DNA of 47,762 bases, taken from contig JAIXZR010000224.1 of the NCBI GenBank assembly GCA_027489455.1, positions 1 through 47,762 on the forward strand. The letters are read 5' to 3'. The notes below the pieces were generated by a model. The model searched no databases. It was not told the DNA's origin and worked only from the letters and a program-made list of their open reading frames with translations. Every line of letters begins with the position of its first letter. The first letter of the stretch is position 1. The position numbers and the translations under genes are program-made. This DNA is from Rubrivivax sp. GTDB taxonomy: Bacteria; Pseudomonadota; Gammaproteobacteria; Burkholderiales; Burkholderiaceae_C. Of the stretch, positions 17,165 through 28,865 are shown piece by piece.

Positions 17165-18204
17165 CAGAGTCTCCATGCTTGGGAACCATTCTTCGTGAAA
17201 TGACAATTGCTGACCTGCCCCTGGAAGTGTTCCAAGGTGCGTACCACATCCATGCGGCGCGCGGGATTCGCCAAGAACATCATGAAGCCACCGCCTCCTG
17301 CACCTGACACCTTACCTGCCAGCGCTCCCGAGTCGACAGCGGCGTCGTAGATGCGGTTCATCTGCTCGTTGGAGACGCTGCGCGCCGAAAGTTTCTTGCT
17401 CGCCCAACCGAGTCTCATCGATTGAACGATTCCGTCGAAGTCACCCTTGAGAAGGCACTCCTTCATCACCATCGCCTCGCGCTTCAAGCCGTGCATAGCC
17501 TCCAGAGCCTGGCTCGAACCGGAGGCCACTCCGTTGCTTTGATCCGCGATGATTCTTGCTGATTCACGGGAGACGCCTGTGTAGAACAGTACGAGTGATG
17601 CTTCGAGTTCGCAGATCACGGATGGCTTGATCCGCAATTGATTGATGACTGCCCGGTCGTCGGTGTAGAACTCCATGAAATTGAATCCCCCGAACGAAGC
17701 TGCATACTGATCCTGACGTCCGCCCATTAGGCCGCAGTTCACGCGTTCGACCTTGAATGCCAGACTGGCCAGGGTGTAGTCATCCAGCGGAAGATTCAAG
17801 GCCTCAGCGAACGCCTTGAGCATGGCAACGACCAGGGTCGAGGATGAACCCAGCCCCGATCCTGCCGGCGCATCGCAGAAGGTCGTTAGCTCTAGCGGCA
17901 GTGCATGGCCGGCGTTGTAATTGCAGACCACCTCCCGGTACACCGCCTTGTGAAGATCAAGCTTGCCGTCAAGCGGCATCTCGTCTCCGACGGCAAACTC
18001 CAGGGTCTCCTGCTTATCTGCGGCGATCAGGCGGACGACCGGTTCGTTCAGGGGGAGGAGGGTCGCATAAGCGTATCGGTCCACGGTCGCATTCAGGACC
18101 AGACCGCCGAACTCATCACAGAAGGGAGAGACGTCAGTGCCGCCACCAGCGAGGCCAAGGCGAAGGGGCGCTCGTGCACGAACTGGCGGGATGCTTGTAA
18201 TCAT
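17164..18204 (-). CDS. hddA: D-glycero-alpha-D-manno-heptose-7-phosphate kinase
   Basis: A 346-aa GHMP-family kinase, the usual length for HddA. It phosphorylates heptose 7-phosphate at C1, giving the alpha-1,7-bisphosphate, in the GDP-D-alpha-D-heptose branch; the ADP branch uses HldE instead. Motif 1 is in [15 protein letters not shown] near the start, the ATP-binding loop is [11 protein letters not shown] (112-122), and the C-terminal motif 3 is [13 protein letters not shown]. It overlaps gmhA by one base. GmhA, HddA, HddC and GmhB are all in this window, which completes the pathway to GDP-heptose. Confidence 0.93.
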   Translation of the reverse strand: MITSIPPVRARAPLRLGLAGGGTDVSPFCDEFGGLVLNATVDRYAYATLLPLNEPVVRLIAADKQETLEFAVGDEMPLDGKLDLHKAVYREVVCNYNAGHALPLELTTFCDAPAGSGLGSSSTLVVAMLKAFAEALNLPLDDYTLASLAFKVERVNCGLMGGRQDQYAASFGGFNFMEFYTDDRAVINQLRIKPSVICELEASLVLFYTGVSRESARIIADQSNGVASGSSQALEAMHGLKREAMVMKECLLKGDFDGIVQSMRLGWASKKLSARSVSNEQMNRIYDAAVDSGALAGKVSGAGGGGFMMFLANPARRMDVVRTLEHFQGQVSNCHFTKNGSQAWRL

Positions 18205-18234
18205 GACGTATGGCCTGGGCGATTGCGTTGGGGT

Positions 18235-21126
18235 TTAGGTAGTGAATCGCGCGTGAATACCAGCGTGATCGCTCGACGGGAACTCATCGGTGAGCACACG
18301 CGACAAGGCTTGCATGGAGAAACGTTCCGCGACGTAGTCCAGGCCACTTGTCGAGCAGGTGCGCCAGAGTTCGTCGTCCTGAAGTAGCGCAAGCACCCTC
18401 TGGGCAAACTCCTCGGGATGATCGCAGGCGGGCAGGAAGGCTTCGCTACCATGCAGACCTTGCACGCCGGCAGAGGTTGTGACGCAAGGCACTCCAAAGT
18501 GCATCGCCTCTACAACTTTTCCCTTGATCCCGCCGCCGTACTGTAAGGGGGCTACCACGACGCGCGCCGCATGGTAGTACGACTGAAGCGCTTCGTCGCT
18601 GACATAGCCAGTGACCACGACATGATCGCTGGCCAAGGCCTTCACTTCCTGGGTCGGATTGGAGCCAACCAAATGCACTTGTAACTCTGGTCGCACCTTC
18701 CTACACGTTGGCAGTACCTCTTTGGCGAACCAGACCGCTGCCTCGCTGTTAGGGGGGTGCCCGAAGCCAGCGACAAAGAGGATGCCTGCGCGCGTTCGCA
18801 GGTTGCAGGCTGGTTCTTCGGCCAAGGGTTCGTAGGCGTAAGGCGGCAGCGTCCGAGCCCGGGCGTTGGTGCCCTGTGCCTCGAGCCAACTCTTGACGTG
18901 AGCGGTTTCTGTATCCGAGGGGTAAAACACCGTGTCCACGTTGCGCCAGACTGAATACTCCTGCTGTCGGACCTCTACCATCGCATCTTCGACGTCCTGA
19001 TCGAAGCGTAAAGCCAACTGGGCCTTCAATCGCAGATGGTGGATGTCATGGCCGTAATAGGCCACCTTGGCGTTGGTGTATTGACGGATGAATGGCAGTA
19101 TTGGAGCAGATATGTGCGGCCTGCTGAGAAGGATGCCGTCGAGATAGCGGCCGTGCTCACGCATCCAGCGTTCAAAACCGTTGACATACTCGCTGCCGTA
19201 GATGACTTCGATGCCTAGCCGCTCCAAAGGAGGTACGTACTGTGGGTCGTTGTGCAGGTTCTCAGGCCAAAACTTGACAATGAAGCCTTGGCTGCGCAGG
19301 GCCATGAGCACGGCCCACATGGTGCGGGATCCGGCATCGCGGTCGGGCTGTGGGGCATAGTGATCCACGACCAGCACAATGCGCCTCCTACCTGCCCGCT
19401 CACGCGCCAGAAACACGTGCTCCGCGTTCGCGTAGTGGTCCTGCTTCAGCACCGCTTGCCACAGGTCGAAGAACTTGGCTTGGTTAGCTATCTGGTAGGC
19501 CTTGATGCCAGAAGAGGTGCTGGTGCCATTGGAGACGCCTTCGTAGTGGATGACTACGGACTTGGGTTGGTAGATCACCTTAAGACCAGCTTTGCGTACT
19601 TCGAATGCCAGGCTCGAATCTTCGTTGTAGGCGGGTACGTAGCGTTCGTCGAATCGGCCGAGCCTTTCGAAAAGGTCTTTGCAGATCAGGATGGAGGCGC
19701 CTGAGCAGTAATCGGTCTCGCGTGCAAAGTTGTAGATCGAGCGTGATGGGTCTTGACCCCGCCCGTAGTTCCAAGCACTGCCGTCGCTCCACAAGATGCC
19801 GCCCGCTTCTTGCAAAGTTCCATCGGGATAGACGAATTTGGAACCGACCATTCCTACCTTGGGAAAGGTATGCATTGTCGTGAGCAGCTCGTCTAGCCAA
19901 CCTGGCATTACCTCGGTGTCGTTGTTGAGGAAGCAGAGATACTTGCCGCGGGCATGCTCTGCACCGCGGTTACAGGATCTGATGAAACCCAGGTTCCTCT
20001 CGTTACTCAACAGCCGTAGGCCAAAAATCCGCTGCAACTCCTCGGAAGTGTTGTCGGGCGACTTGTCGTCGACCACGACGACTTCGAAACTACACTGAGG
20101 CCGATGCCTGACAATGGACCGCAGGCACATCAGCGTGTATTCCAACTTCCCGTATACGGGGATGATGATACTAACGAGAGGCTCGCTCTGCGGCCGGAAG
20201 CTGACGTTTAGCAATTCGTCATCTACCACTACCCGGGCTGTCCCTGCTGCCTGTGCTGCCTGCAGTTCGGTGCTCGACGGTGCAGGCCGTAACGATTCCG
20301 CGGCTTTGCCGATTCTCTCGGCGTTTGGCGCTGCCCTATCTGTGGCAGCTGAACCCATTGCCCCGTGCACGCCACGCACCATTCTTGCCTCGTGCGAACC
20401 GATCAGGCCAGCCAGCAACAGCGGCGTGCCCACTCCCAGCGATTGCAGATAGCGGAAGTGCTCGAACTCGACCGTCTCGGGTTGGCGATTCAGCACGGCG
20501 CGAAAGGCTTCGACAATGAAGCGATCCGCCGACTGAGCCAACACACCTCGCAGCATCTCCCAGTGGTCGATGGCCCAGCGATCGGCTAAGCCGTCCCTGC
20601 TGGCGCTTAGCACCATGTGCTGTTCCAGATATCCGAGTCGCCTGGAGCTGTCTTGTGCAGACTGCTGAAGCTGCTTGCTGAGTTCTACCAACTGTGAACT
20701 GACCAGGGCCAGCACGGCGCGCTGGCTGAATACGGTTTCCAGCCTGCTGTCTATCTCGGCCTGCGGTGTCCTTAGGCGGCGCAACAGGGGCAACCGATGC
20801 CACCATCGTGGCCGAGGTGCCAGCGGAAGCCCCGGCACGGTTCGTCCCTGGATCCGCGCCTCGGGCGCACAACTGATTTCCCGCAGGATCTGCAGGCGCA
20901 GAGCGCCTTGCTCCAGTCGCTTCTTGTAGAAGCCCAAGCCTTGGGGATCCGCAGGCCTTCCCAACAGGGTGAGGTAGGCCTTGCGAATGAACTCGCCATC
21001 CTCCAGCGTGTACCAGTCAGCAAGCGCAAGTGTGTCTGCCATCTGGCCGTCAGGCGGTCTTCCGGTTTCTTGGGATGTCATGGTAGGAGGTGTGACAACG
21101 GGTGTGGGAGCGCGTTCGGACCTCAA
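18235..21126 (-). CDS. Bifunctional glycosyltransferase (DUF4214-like modules + GT2 + GT4)
   Basis: 963 aa. A DUF4214-like module lies at 40-95 ([19 protein letters not shown]), and a weaker second copy at about 198-250 ([17 protein letters not shown]). A GT2 (GT-A) domain covers about 316-545. It has [14 protein letters not shown], a [10 protein letters not shown] strand, the metal-binding NNDTEV (401-406), and a late acidic pair in [14 protein letters not shown]4-like GT-B domain follows from 583 to about 945, with [10 protein letters not shown] and [17 protein letters not shown]. Two transferases on one chain suggest successive sugar additions. The TTG start overlaps the upstream gene's TGA (TTGA). 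An ATG at 21081 is an alternative that would keep all domains. Confidence 0.88.
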   Translation of the reverse strand: MRSERAPTPVVTPPTMTSQETGRPPDGQMADTLALADWYTLEDGEFIRKAYLTLLGRPADPQGLGFYKKRLEQGALRLQILREISCAPEARIQGRTVPGLPLAPRPRWWHRLPLLRRLRTPQAEIDSRLETVFSQRAVLALVSSQLVELSKQLQQSAQDSSRRLGYLEQHMVLSASRDGLADRWAIDHWEMLRGVLAQSADRFIVEAFRAVLNRQPETVEFEHFRYLQSLGVGTPLLLAGLIGSHEARMVRGVHGAMGSAATDRAAPNAERIGKAAESLRPAPSSTELQAAQAAGTARVVVDDELLNVSFRPQSEPLVSIIIPVYGKLEYTLMCLRSIVRHRPQCSFEVVVVDDKSPDNTSEELQRIFGLRLLSNERNLGFIRSCNRGAEHARGKYLCFLNNDTEVMPGWLDELLTTMHTFPKVGMVGSKFVYPDGTLQEAGGILWSDGSAWNYGRGQDPSRSIYNFARETDYCSGASILICKDLFERLGRFDERYVPAYNEDSSLAFEVRKAGLKVIYQPKSVVIHYEGVSNGTSTSSGIKAYQIANQAKFFDLWQAVLKQDHYANAEHVFLARERAGRRRIVLVVDHYAPQPDRDAGSRTMWAVLMALRSQGFIVKFWPENLHNDPQYVPPLERLGIEVIYGSEYVNGFERWMREHGRYLDGILLSRPHISAPILPFIRQYTNAKVAYYGHDIHHLRLKAQLALRFDQDVEDAMVEVRQQEYSVWRNVDTVFYPSDTETAHVKSWLEAQGTNARARTLPPYAYEPLAEEPACNLRTRAGILFVAGFGHPPNSEAAVWFAKEVLPTCRKVRPELQVHLVGSNPTQEVKALASDHVVVTGYVSDEALQSYYHAARVVVAPLQYGGGIKGKVVEAMHFGVPCVTTSAGVQGLHGSEAFLPACDHPEEFAQRVLALLQDDELWRTCSTSGLDYVAERFSMQALSRVLTDEFPSSDHAGIHARFTT

Positions 21127-24100
21127 CTCGCGAAGAGACAGAGATGCACGGCCTCATTGAAGAAGCGGGTTCGGAAGCGCGGATCTGCGATGGCAATCCC
21201 TTGCGACAGCAGGATCTGCTTCAGCTGTGCGGCAGCGGCCTTGGGGCCCCAGTGGTCCACAGCGTACCGGTGACCGGCGTCCGAGAGCTGCTGCCACAGA
21301 TCTGGCTGATCGTGCAGTCTGAAGACGCATTCGGCGAAGGCATCGGCGTTCTCGGCGACAAGCAGATGCTGGCCCTCTTCAAGGCCCATACCCTCGATAG
21401 CTATCGGCGAAGCGACGACAGGCAGCCCTGCGCTCAGCGCTCTTGCCACTTTGCCCTTGGCACCGGCACCAAATCGCAGCGGCGCTAGTGCCAAGAGCAT
21501 TTCCCCCATGAGTGCATTCAGATCGGGCACAGCACCAAGATAGCGAACACCTGCATCGTTGCGGGTCGTCAACTCCGACGGGGGGGACTCGCCGACGATC
21601 CACAGCTCGATATCTGGTCGTCGGTCGCGTATCCGTGGCAGGATGTCTTCCACTAGTTGCCAAGCAGCGTCGACATTGGGGGGGTGCTTGAAGCCACCCA
21701 CGAAGAGCATGCCGCGGCGAGATGAAGCGGGTTTATCGGACCGAGTCGTATCGAGGAACAGTGGCAGCCAGCGAGACTTCTCGCCATATCCGGCCTCCTT
21801 CAACAACTGAAGCTCTGCCGCGCTGGCCACTAGTGTCAGGTGTGCTCCATCGTGCAATGCAAGTTCGGAAATGCGACCTTGCTCGGCAGTCGAGGCGAGG
21901 GCGGTATCGCCCAGGATCGCTGCTTCGCGCGCCCTACGGAGGAAGTGCAGGTCATGAGGGTAATAGAGCCGAATTGCACGAGGACACAGCCGCGCCACTG
22001 CCGCAGCGTGACGTTCCATGACGATGGGCCGAAACATCACAACGACATCCAGCTCTGCACCATGCGCCGAAAGATAGTCGTGCAGACGCGAGCTCGGCGG
22101 TCCAAGCAATACTTCGATACCGCTGCGTTGCAGGAGCGCCACGTATTGGACCTCGGCTTCGTTGCCTTCCGCCACATCGGCCTCTGCGATCAAGCGGACC
22201 TCGAGGCCCAGCTCGCGCGCCGCCATGAGCATGTTGAACACTGTGACTGATCCTGCGTCCCGGTCCGGCCTCGGCAGACGATGCTCGATGGCCAACAGGC
22301 TACCGGTTGTGCGATGTCTGTGTGCTCGCCTGGCGGGTATGCCGGCTGCGGGATATGACTGCAGCACAGTGCCCCACCGTGCCAAAAGGGAAGCCGCAGC
22401 CGTGCTAGTTGAGGCATCCAGAGCGTCTGCTTCATCAGTGTCCGACTGTGTCGCGTGGCGATGCAGGGTGATACGCGACCTAGGCTGGTACATCACCCTA
22501 TAGCCGCGATCTGCAAGCGCCAGCGACAGATCGGGGCCTTCGGCACCCTTGAGTCTCTTCTCCATCCCGCCGATGGCTTCGTAGAGGTGGCGAGGTAGCA
22601 TCATGCTCGCAACGCTGCACGCATCGACCTCTCGGGCGAAAGCGTAGCGGGATTCGTCTGGCATAGAGCCATTCCCGATTGCGCCGACGGTGCCGTCGTC
22701 CCAAACCCCGTAACCTGCTGCCAGCAGATTGCCACTAGCCGACTTGAGCTGAGAGCATACGGCGCCGGTGCCCGGAAAGATTTCGAATGTCTGACGTAGT
22801 TCATCCAGCCAGCCGGTATGTACCTCGGCATCGGCATGCAAGAAGTAGAGCCACTCGCCCTTCGCCGCGCTGGCGCCAAGCTGGCAACTTGCCGCCACGC
22901 CTGTGGCACCTTCTGCTCTGAGGACGCGCAAACCGGCCGTACTTGACAACGCTGCGGCGCTCTCGTCGTCTGGCTCGACGAGGATCACCTCGTACGGCGT
23001 CGTTGGGGGATGGCGAATGATTGACTGCAGGCACCGTATCGTGCGGTCCAGGCGTGTTGCGCCGAAAATCACAAGGGAAACGCTTGGAGCTGGGTCCGTC
23101 CGCAGCTTGGCTCCGCTGCCCAGCGCCAGGATCGACATGCTTCGCGGGATACCTATCGACGCGGTCGACTGGGTTCCCTCGTGCAGTGCTTGCTCGAGCA
23201 GCAAATTGAGCAAATAGACGCGGCTTGCACCTGATTCGAGGCGCGCGCGCTCTTGCACGGTTTGGTCTGCGCTGGGAGGGCGCCGGAACAAGAGCGCGTA
23301 AGCGAGGTTGATGAAGTCCTCTTCGTTGGCTCTTACGAGTTCCTGCGCACAAGACCAAGGGTCGAGACCGAACTCGCTTGGCGCACGACCTAGTGCCACC
23401 GCGATCGGAACCGCTTCGGCCAGGAACGACGAGCCGCGCTCCAGATTCGTCAGCGCCGCTTCAATGCGGGCCATTGGGGCCGCGGCTGGCGCAGACTCCA
23501 CCTCAGCAGTTCTGACCTTCAGTCTGTGTGGCGCGGCCAGCTGTTGATAAAGGCGCACCTGCTCCCGCCTTCCCAATAGAGGCACACGGCTTCTGCTCCA
23601 ACTGCGGAGCACGGGATCCAGGTCTGCGAGCAGTGGCGCCTTCTGTCGCCCCTCCGCCGACAGGCGCAAGTCGGAGAGCACTCTCAACCTCGGTGCGCCT
23701 TGACGCAGCCGGTGCAGATAATGTTTACGGCCATCCTCGTCCAGCTTGCGATGCAAGATGCAGAGGTATGCCTGCTGAAGGAATTCCACATCGTCCAGTG
23801 AGAGCAATTCGGCCAGGCCGCCCGGCCAAGTGTCTGCTCCATGGCGCTGAGGGCCAGATTCCGGGCCATCAACCGATCGTGCCAGCCCGTGCAATCCCTC
23901 GAGAATTTGCTGCAGCACTGGCAAAAGGCGCCGTACCTCTGTGTGCCGAGCGAGTCCTGTCAAGCGCAAAGACTCCAGCTCCACGCCAAGGGCCTGGGAA
24001 AGCGCGAGTACCGACTGCCGAACGTTCCGGCAAGTCGAGTCGAACAGCTCGTGCTGCCGCGACATCTGCTCGCGATGGACCTGCACGGCACTTGCTGTAG

Positions 24101-25916
24101 TCTCTGCGCTTCTTTGCAAGGCCAGTTGGGCTTGGTGAAGCTGTTGCCGGGCTTCGGTCGTGGCTGACCGCCAGCGCTCGATCTCGACCTCGGCCCGGCA
24201 CTGCTGCTCAGCCGATGCGGCTTGCAGCGCCTCGATAGCTGTCGTGTAGGCCTGCTCGGAGCGGACCAGTTCAGCTCGCAGCCGCTGCTCTTCATCGCGG
24301 CTTGTTGCATGGGCTCGTGCCAGAACATCCTGATGTTCGCGACGTACCTGTACGATCACTGCCTCTGCGGCCTCTCGCTGCTCCGCCAGCATCTGCGCGT
24401 GGCGTTGCAGCTGCTGCTCAAATTGAGCTTTCACGGTATCCAGGCGAGACTGCCAATCATTGGCCTGCGAGTCCAGTCTTCGGATCCACTGCGCCTCTTG
24501 CTCAGCAGCATGGCGCGAAGCTACGGTGGCAGCAGCCGAGGCAGCCGTTCGCTCCACGTCGAGTTCGGTGCGAGCTGACGACAGCTGGGTCATCAGACTC
24601 AGACGTTCATCACTCCAACTCTCGAGCGCGGCCGCCTGACGCTCGCGGAGCAGATTTACCTCCTGACGAACTGACTTGTGCTCTGCCGCTGCTGTAGCAG
24701 CGGAAGCACTCGCAACTTCCAATTGGGTGCGCAGGGCGGCTGTTTCGGTCGCCTTTGCAAGCTGATCTGCATGCCAAGCCGATTGCTGGCGCGCAAGATT
24801 TTCCTGGAGCGAAGAAACCTCATGCTCTAGGAGCGCCGACTTCTCCCGCTCCACTTCCAGTTTCAGCAACAGGGTGTTGAGGCGGCCTGTCAGGTCCGAA
24901 CGGTCCTCTGCCTGTTTTTCGATGACCTGGGCACGTTGCCGTTCGTCGTCTGCCAGCCGTTCCCGCATAGCAGCAATTTCGTTCTGAGCCTTGGTAATGC
25001 TCGCGGTATGGTGTGCTGCAGACTCTTCAGAGGCAGTGGCCAATGCCGCTGAACGCTCCTGTTCCAGTGAAAGCGCTTCGCGCAGGCGCGCCAGCTCTGC
25101 CTGAGAAGCTGCGCGTAATTCGTTCATCTCGGTGTCAACACCTGATGCCCACCGCGCAATGCGCTTGAGCTCGAGCAGCGGATCTACCTTCTCTGACAAC
25201 AACACGGATGAATGAACTGGCGGCAAGCGCGGTCCATTAGTAGCAATCGCCAAGAGGTAAACCGGATCGATCAAACGCGCGCTTCGCTCCTCGGTGATCG
25301 TGCCATCGTCGACCAATAGCTTGGATCGGCTCTCCTTCCGAGCAGTCGGACCGTTCAGGGGAAAGATGGCAGAGCCACCGGCAAGCCTTTGCCCCAGGAG
25401 AGAATGTCGCTTGAAGTGTCGGCCCAAGATGGCCTGCAGTTCGTCAAGGTAGAGCTCCTTGACATGGAACTCGTTACGAAACTGCGGCTCGTCGGAGTAG
25501 GTGCGCTTGTCGGGGGATGAGAGGATCAACAGGCCGTCGCGCTTGAGCACACGGCTGAAGCCGGCAAGCAGGGCGTCCTGCTGCAGGACATGCTCTATCG
25601 TTTCGAACGAGACAACTACGTCGAAATGGTGTTCAGGCAGTGTCAGTGCCGTCGCATCTCCGGCCTCAAAGCTCAACTTCTGACCAGTGTTGGCGTAGCG
25701 CCGGCGCGCTGCAAGCACAGCTTCCTCTGAAATGTCTATGCCTGTGACCGCCGCTGCTGACGTTGCGAGCAGTGCGCTTCCGTAGCCCTCTCCGCAAGCG
25801 GCGTCCAGGACGACCTTGTTCTTGACGTATGGGATGCAAAACGCGTAGCGATGCATGTGTTCCATGCGCAACTCGCCACCGATGCTAGGTAGGTACCGCT
25901 CGCCTGTGAATTCCAT
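21123..25916 (-). CDS. Giant multidomain protein: methyltransferase, coiled coil, DUF4214-like modules, GT2-like, GT4
   Basis: 1597 aa. Residues 1-240 are a class I SAM methyltransferase: [16 protein letters not shown] at 35-50, GIDIS at 59-63, SFETIEHVL at 103-111. Residues about 255-640 are a charged, alanine/glutamine-rich coiled coil. DUF4214-like modules lie at about 700-760 ([20 protein letters not shown]) and, weaker, at about 860-915 ([18 protein letters not shown]). A GT2-like domain (945-1150) is paralogous to that of the 963-aa neighbour but has HADAEV where the neighbour has NNDTEV. A GT4-like domain fills 1205-1575 ([24 protein letters not shown]). The layout recalls WbdD/WbdA-type chain-terminating methyltransferases that use a coiled coil as a ruler, but the fusion of all parts is unusual. 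Cytoplasmic or membrane-peripheral; no signal peptide. Confidence 0.87.
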   Translation of the reverse strand: MEFTGERYLPSIGGELRMEHMHRYAFCIPYVKNKVVLDAACGEGYGSALLATSAAAVTGIDISEEAVLAARRRYANTGQKLSFEAGDATALTLPEHHFDVVVSFETIEHVLQQDALLAGFSRVLKRDGLLILSSPDKRTYSDEPQFRNEFHVKELYLDELQAILGRHFKRHSLLGQRLAGGSAIFPLNGPTARKESRSKLLVDDGTITEERSARLIDPVYLLAIATNGPRLPPVHSSVLLSEKVDPLLELKRIARWASGVDTEMNELRAASQAELARLREALSLEQERSAALATASEESAAHHTASITKAQNEIAAMRERLADDERQRAQVIEKQAEDRSDLTGRLNTLLLKLEVEREKSALLEHEVSSLQENLARQQSAWHADQLAKATETAALRTQLEVASASAATAAAEHKSVRQEVNLLRERQAAALESWSDERLSLMTQLSSARTELDVERTAASAAATVASRHAAEQEAQWIRRLDSQANDWQSRLDTVKAQFEQQLQRHAQMLAEQREAAEAVIVQVRREHQDVLARAHATSRDEEQRLRAELVRSEQAYTTAIEALQAASAEQQCRAEVEIERWRSATTEARQQLHQAQLALQRSAETTASAVQVHREQMSRQHELFDSTCRNVRQSVLALSQALGVELESLRLTGLARHTEVRRLLPVLQQILEGLHGLARSVDGPESGPQRHGADTWPGGLAELLSLDDVEFLQQAYLCILHRKLDEDGRKHYLHRLRQGAPRLRVLSDLRLSAEGRQKAPLLADLDPVLRSWSRSRVPLLGRREQVRLYQQLAAPHRLKVRTAEVESAPAAAPMARIEAALTNLERGSSFLAEAVPIAVALGRAPSEFGLDPWSCAQELVRANEEDFINLAYALLFRRPPSADQTVQERARLESGASRVYLLNLLLEQALHEGTQSTASIGIPRSMSILALGSGAKLRTDPAPSVSLVIFGATRLDRTIRCLQSIIRHPPTTPYEVILVEPDDESAAALSSTAGLRVLRAEGATGVAASCQLGASAAKGEWLYFLHADAEVHTGWLDELRQTFEIFPGTGAVCSQLKSASGNLLAAGYGVWDDGTVGAIGNGSMPDESRYAFAREVDACSVASMMLPRHLYEAIGGMEKRLKGAEGPDLSLALADRGYRVMYQPRSRITLHRHATQSDTDEADALDASTSTAAASLLARWGTVLQSYPAAGIPARRAHRHRTTGSLLAIEHRLPRPDRDAGSVTVFNMLMAARELGLEVRLIAEADVAEGNEAEVQYVALLQRSGIEVLLGPPSSRLHDYLSAHGAELDVVVMFRPIVMERHAAAVARLCPRAIRLYYPHDLHFLRRAREAAILGDTALASTAEQGRISELALHDGAHLTLVASAAELQLLKEAGYGEKSRWLPLFLDTTRSDKPASSRRGMLFVGGFKHPPNVDAAWQLVEDILPRIRDRRPDIELWIVGESPPSELTTRNDAGVRYLGAVPDLNALMGEMLLALAPLRFGAGAKGKVARALSAGLPVVASPIAIEGMGLEEGQHLLVAENADAFAECVFRLHDQPDLWQQLSDAGHRYAVDHWGPKAAAAQLKQILLSQGIAIADPRFRTRFFNEAVHLCLFAS

Positions 25917-25948
25917 CTCGAGTCCGTTTGCTTTGGTCTATCACGCGC

Positions 25949-27571
25949 TCAATCGAGCCTAAGTAGACCGGCAAGATTCATCTGCCGCCCAGCGCAGCAT
26001 CGTACCCACTGCATAAAGTCGCTCGCATCTTCTGCATCGTTCAGATCGAATGCCACCTTCAGATCGGCTCGGGACGCATGCAGAAACACCAGCAAATTGG
26101 GCAAGAGACCCTTGCCAGGCGTGGCTGCATCAGCCGTCAGACTCTGCAGTAGTTCAGCCCGCGAACCCACTAAAGGAAGCGGATGTCGCCAACGGTAGAA
26201 CTGCCTCAGGAGTGCCGGCATTGGCTGGCCAGGGGAAAGCCAATCGTAGTGGTTGGAACCGTTGCTCTCGGGCCAGCCTCGCGCCTTCAGCGTTGCCGCA
26301 TATGCGTTCAATAAGGGGGCGACTGCCTTGAGGGTCGCGCCGCCCAACCGGGTCTGGTGGCGAGAGCATTGCTCTGGCCTAAGAGGATCAAAACCGCTGA
26401 AGTGGAAGAAAACCAGAGGCTCCCCGCATGCTGTCCATTGCCCGTCGGGGCCAAATTCGAGGGGGCGTTGATCCAGGTTCCAGTAGGCGACGTTGTAGCC
26501 TGGATGTCGTACAACCTCAAGTGATGCAATGAAGCATGGAAGAAGGTCGCACCAGCGCTGGTCTGTAAACAGATTGCTTTCGAAATCGACCAGACACCGC
26601 GTCCGCAGTTGTTGTGCCCACCAGCGCAGGAAAGCTAAGGCATCGGCTTCTCGGCGTATGGCGATGAAACCTAGGTTGAATACACCGCTTTTGAGGATCG
26701 CGTGATCGTCCGGCATGCCTGCCGGCGTCAAGGGCTGCAGCACATGAGGTGTGACTGTCACTGTGGCACCAGCGTTCAAGGCAGCAGTGGCCACTGACAT
26801 GGGTGCATAGAGCTCGATGTCAGGGTCCAGATAGATGGCAGTGTCGAACTGGCAGTCTTCGATTAGGTACAGGAGAGCCCACGGCTTGAGCGCAGTGCAA
26901 AGCTCGACGGTTTCATACCTGATGGTCATGTCATCGAAGCACGGTACGCCCAGCCCGGAAGCATCGAAAACCACAGCGGAGTCTGTCAGTCCTAGGGAAG
27001 CGGCATCAATGCCGGAGTCGCTGGCGCCTACCAGCACACAGACAAAGGCAGATGCAGGGTGGTGCTGCGCAACGGATGCAGCCAGCGTGCGGACCTGAGG
27101 CAGGTAGCTTTGGGTAGCAATCGTGACCACGCAGAGCTGCCGTCGGACTGGCCACTGGTGCCCTGTCGCTCTGGTCGCGCCAGCGGATGGGGCAGGGAGC
27201 TTTCCCTGCTCGCCATCCGGCTCAAGCGTGAGCCGTGAAGCCGGCGCCGAGGATGTCCTGAACCACTTGAACGCGCGGAGCAACACAGCGCCTTTGCGTC
27301 CTGGCGCCAGCCGTTGCAAAGACTGCACAAGCTCAGGCCCTAATGGCTGCCCGAGATAGGCCTGGGCTTCGCTACTGCGGGCGAGTACGAGCATCATGCT
27401 CAGGCGATCCACTCCCCGTCTCAGCTGGCGAAGGCCATCTACGTAGCCTGCGGGATCTGCTTCTCGACCCAGCAGCAATCGATAGGCCAGTGCCAGGAAG
27501 TCCTCGTCTGGTCGGCGGCCCTGCGCAGCGTCAAGCGCAGCATCAGCCAACCTAGAAGATTCCACAGTCAT
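25949..27571 (-). CDS. DUF4214-linked GT-A glycosyltransferase with DPD motif
   Basis: 540 aa. The N-terminus has a DUF4214-like module (residues 23-70, EDFLALAYRLLLGREADPAG), the same sort as in the two larger neighbours. From about 146 a GT-A fold begins (QLCVVTIATQSYLPQVRTL). The metal-binding YLDPDIELY (247-255) matches retaining GT8-like enzymes, and SGVFNLGFIAI with FHFSGFDPL fits the same fold. A C-terminal part of about 130 residues is not assigned. It is 33 bases upstream of the giant gene in the same direction, so it is part of one transcription unit. Sugar specificity unknown. Confidence 0.82.
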   Translation of the reverse strand: MTVESSRLADAALDAAQGRRPDEDFLALAYRLLLGREADPAGYVDGLRQLRRGVDRLSMMLVLARSSEAQAYLGQPLGPELVQSLQRLAPGRKGAVLLRAFKWFRTSSAPASRLTLEPDGEQGKLPAPSAGATRATGHQWPVRRQLCVVTIATQSYLPQVRTLAASVAQHHPASAFVCVLVGASDSGIDAASLGLTDSAVVFDASGLGVPCFDDMTIRYETVELCTALKPWALLYLIEDCQFDTAIYLDPDIELYAPMSVATAALNAGATVTVTPHVLQPLTPAGMPDDHAILKSGVFNLGFIAIRREADALAFLRWWAQQLRTRCLVDFESNLFTDQRWCDLLPCFIASLEVVRHPGYNVAYWNLDQRPLEFGPDGQWTACGEPLVFFHFSGFDPLRPEQCSRHQTRLGGATLKAVAPLLNAYAATLKARGWPESNGSNHYDWLSPGQPMPALLRQFYRWRHPLPLVGSRAELLQSLTADAATPGKGLLPNLLVFLHASRADLKVAFDLNDAEDASDFMQWVRCCAGRQMNLAGLLRLD

Positions 27572-27619
27572 CTTGTAAGTCTCATCAGGCCGTCGCGTAT
27601 GCGCCTTCTGAGCCGAAAC

Positions 27620-28783
27620 TCATCTGCTCAGCTGGATTGTGTTGAGCACTGGGAACGCCACCGAGAACACCAGATTCAGGAACTTCTGAAGTTCGGCTGC
27701 CGGCGCATTGCTGACGTAGAGCACATCCTTGTTGCTCATCGGGAAGCTCTGCATCACGAAGAAGCTACGCGGATCCCGCAGGTCGAAGCGGTAGACCACG
27801 GGCACCAGGCCGTCGGGGGTGGTGAGCACGGGTTGCGCGGGCCACTTCAAGGCCTGCTTCGATTCGAGCCTGAAAACGAACACGCCTTGCGGGCTGGAGC
27901 GTGCGTCAAGCAGCCCGCCGGATCGCGCCAGCGCCTGCGCCAGGGTGATGCCCTGGGCCTCGAAGTTGACCTCCTCGTTCTTGCCAGTCGCACCCATGGC
28001 CGTGAAGCTCAGGGGCTGGAACAGGGCGGTGATCACGTCGCCAGGCATGAGGGGCACGTTCTGTCGCGGGTCGCGGATCACCAGGTCCAGAGGCAGGGCA
28101 TGAAAGCTGTCGCCGCGGGTGATCTGGACCGTCATCTTGTTGACGGGCTGCCTCACGCCGCCTGCAGCGGCCAGCGCATCCAGCAGCCGCTCGCCGCCCG
28201 ACGTCAGGGGCATCCTGACGCTGTTGGTGACTTCGCCGACGATGGTCACGGTCGAAGACACGTTGCGAGTCAGGCGCACCAGCACCTCGGGCTGGTTGGC
28301 TTTGCCCTTCAATCGGCTGGCGACCTCGGCTTCGACCGCCTGAGGGGACAGCCCTGCGGCGCGGATGCGGCCGGCAAAGGGAATCGAAATGAAGCCGTCG
28401 CGGTCCACCGTCTGCTCGGGAAAGGTCACGGCGCGCGTGGACGACGGTGCACGCGTGTCCGTCACGCCACCGCCAAACAAGGTCGCTGGCGGCGACTCCC
28501 AGATGCTGACCTCGAGCGCGTCGCCGCTGCCGATCAGCGCAGCCCTACCGGCGGGGCTACCCAGGCTGTCCGAGAACAGGTTGGGTCGACGGTTGGCCAA
28601 CAAGGCGCGCGCTGTGCTGTCGTCGACATCGACCAGTTGGATGCTCGCGGCGACGGTCTTCTTCTGGACTTCATCCAGATCAGGCCCAGTGCTCGGCATT
28701 TGCGCGCACGCTGTCAGCAGCAGGGCCAGGCCAAAGGCCAACGGCAGGCGGGAATGGTGGGTGCGCGTAGCGGCGGATTGCAT
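27620..28783 (-). CDS. Outer-membrane polysaccharide export (OPX) lipoprotein, Wza/KpsD/CtrA family
   Basis: 387 aa. A signal peptide ends in the lipobox LTAC (Cys26), as in Wza/CtrA/VexA lipoproteins. The polysaccharide-export domain begins at GDALEVSIWESPP (about 107). It is followed by SLBB-like repeats (VTIVGEVTNSVRMPL and VFVFRLESKQALKWP regions). C-terminal YVSNAPAAELQKFLN matches the helix that precedes the membrane-spanning tip. In known systems the octamer forms the outer-membrane channel fed by KpsE. It sits at the far end of the locus from kpsEMT, which it presumably serves. Confidence 0.9.
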   Translation of the reverse strand: MQSAATRTHHSRLPLAFGLALLLTACAQMPSTGPDLDEVQKKTVAASIQLVDVDDSTARALLANRRPNLFSDSLGSPAGRAALIGSGDALEVSIWESPPATLFGGGVTDTRAPSSTRAVTFPEQTVDRDGFISIPFAGRIRAAGLSPQAVEAEVASRLKGKANQPEVLVRLTRNVSSTVTIVGEVTNSVRMPLTSGGERLLDALAAAGGVRQPVNKMTVQITRGDSFHALPLDLVIRDPRQNVPLMPGDVITALFQPLSFTAMGATGKNEEVNFEAQGITLAQALARSGGLLDARSSPQGVFVFRLESKQALKWPAQPVLTTPDGLVPVVYRFDLRDPRSFFVMQSFPMSNKDVLYVSNAPAAELQKFLNLVFSVAFPVLNTIQLSR

Positions 28784-28865
28784 GAATTCTTGAAGGGCCC
28801 CAAGGGCTTCTGACGGGGTCTGATCTTAGCTCGCTGCCCTGGGCGTCCCAGTCATCGCCGCTGCA

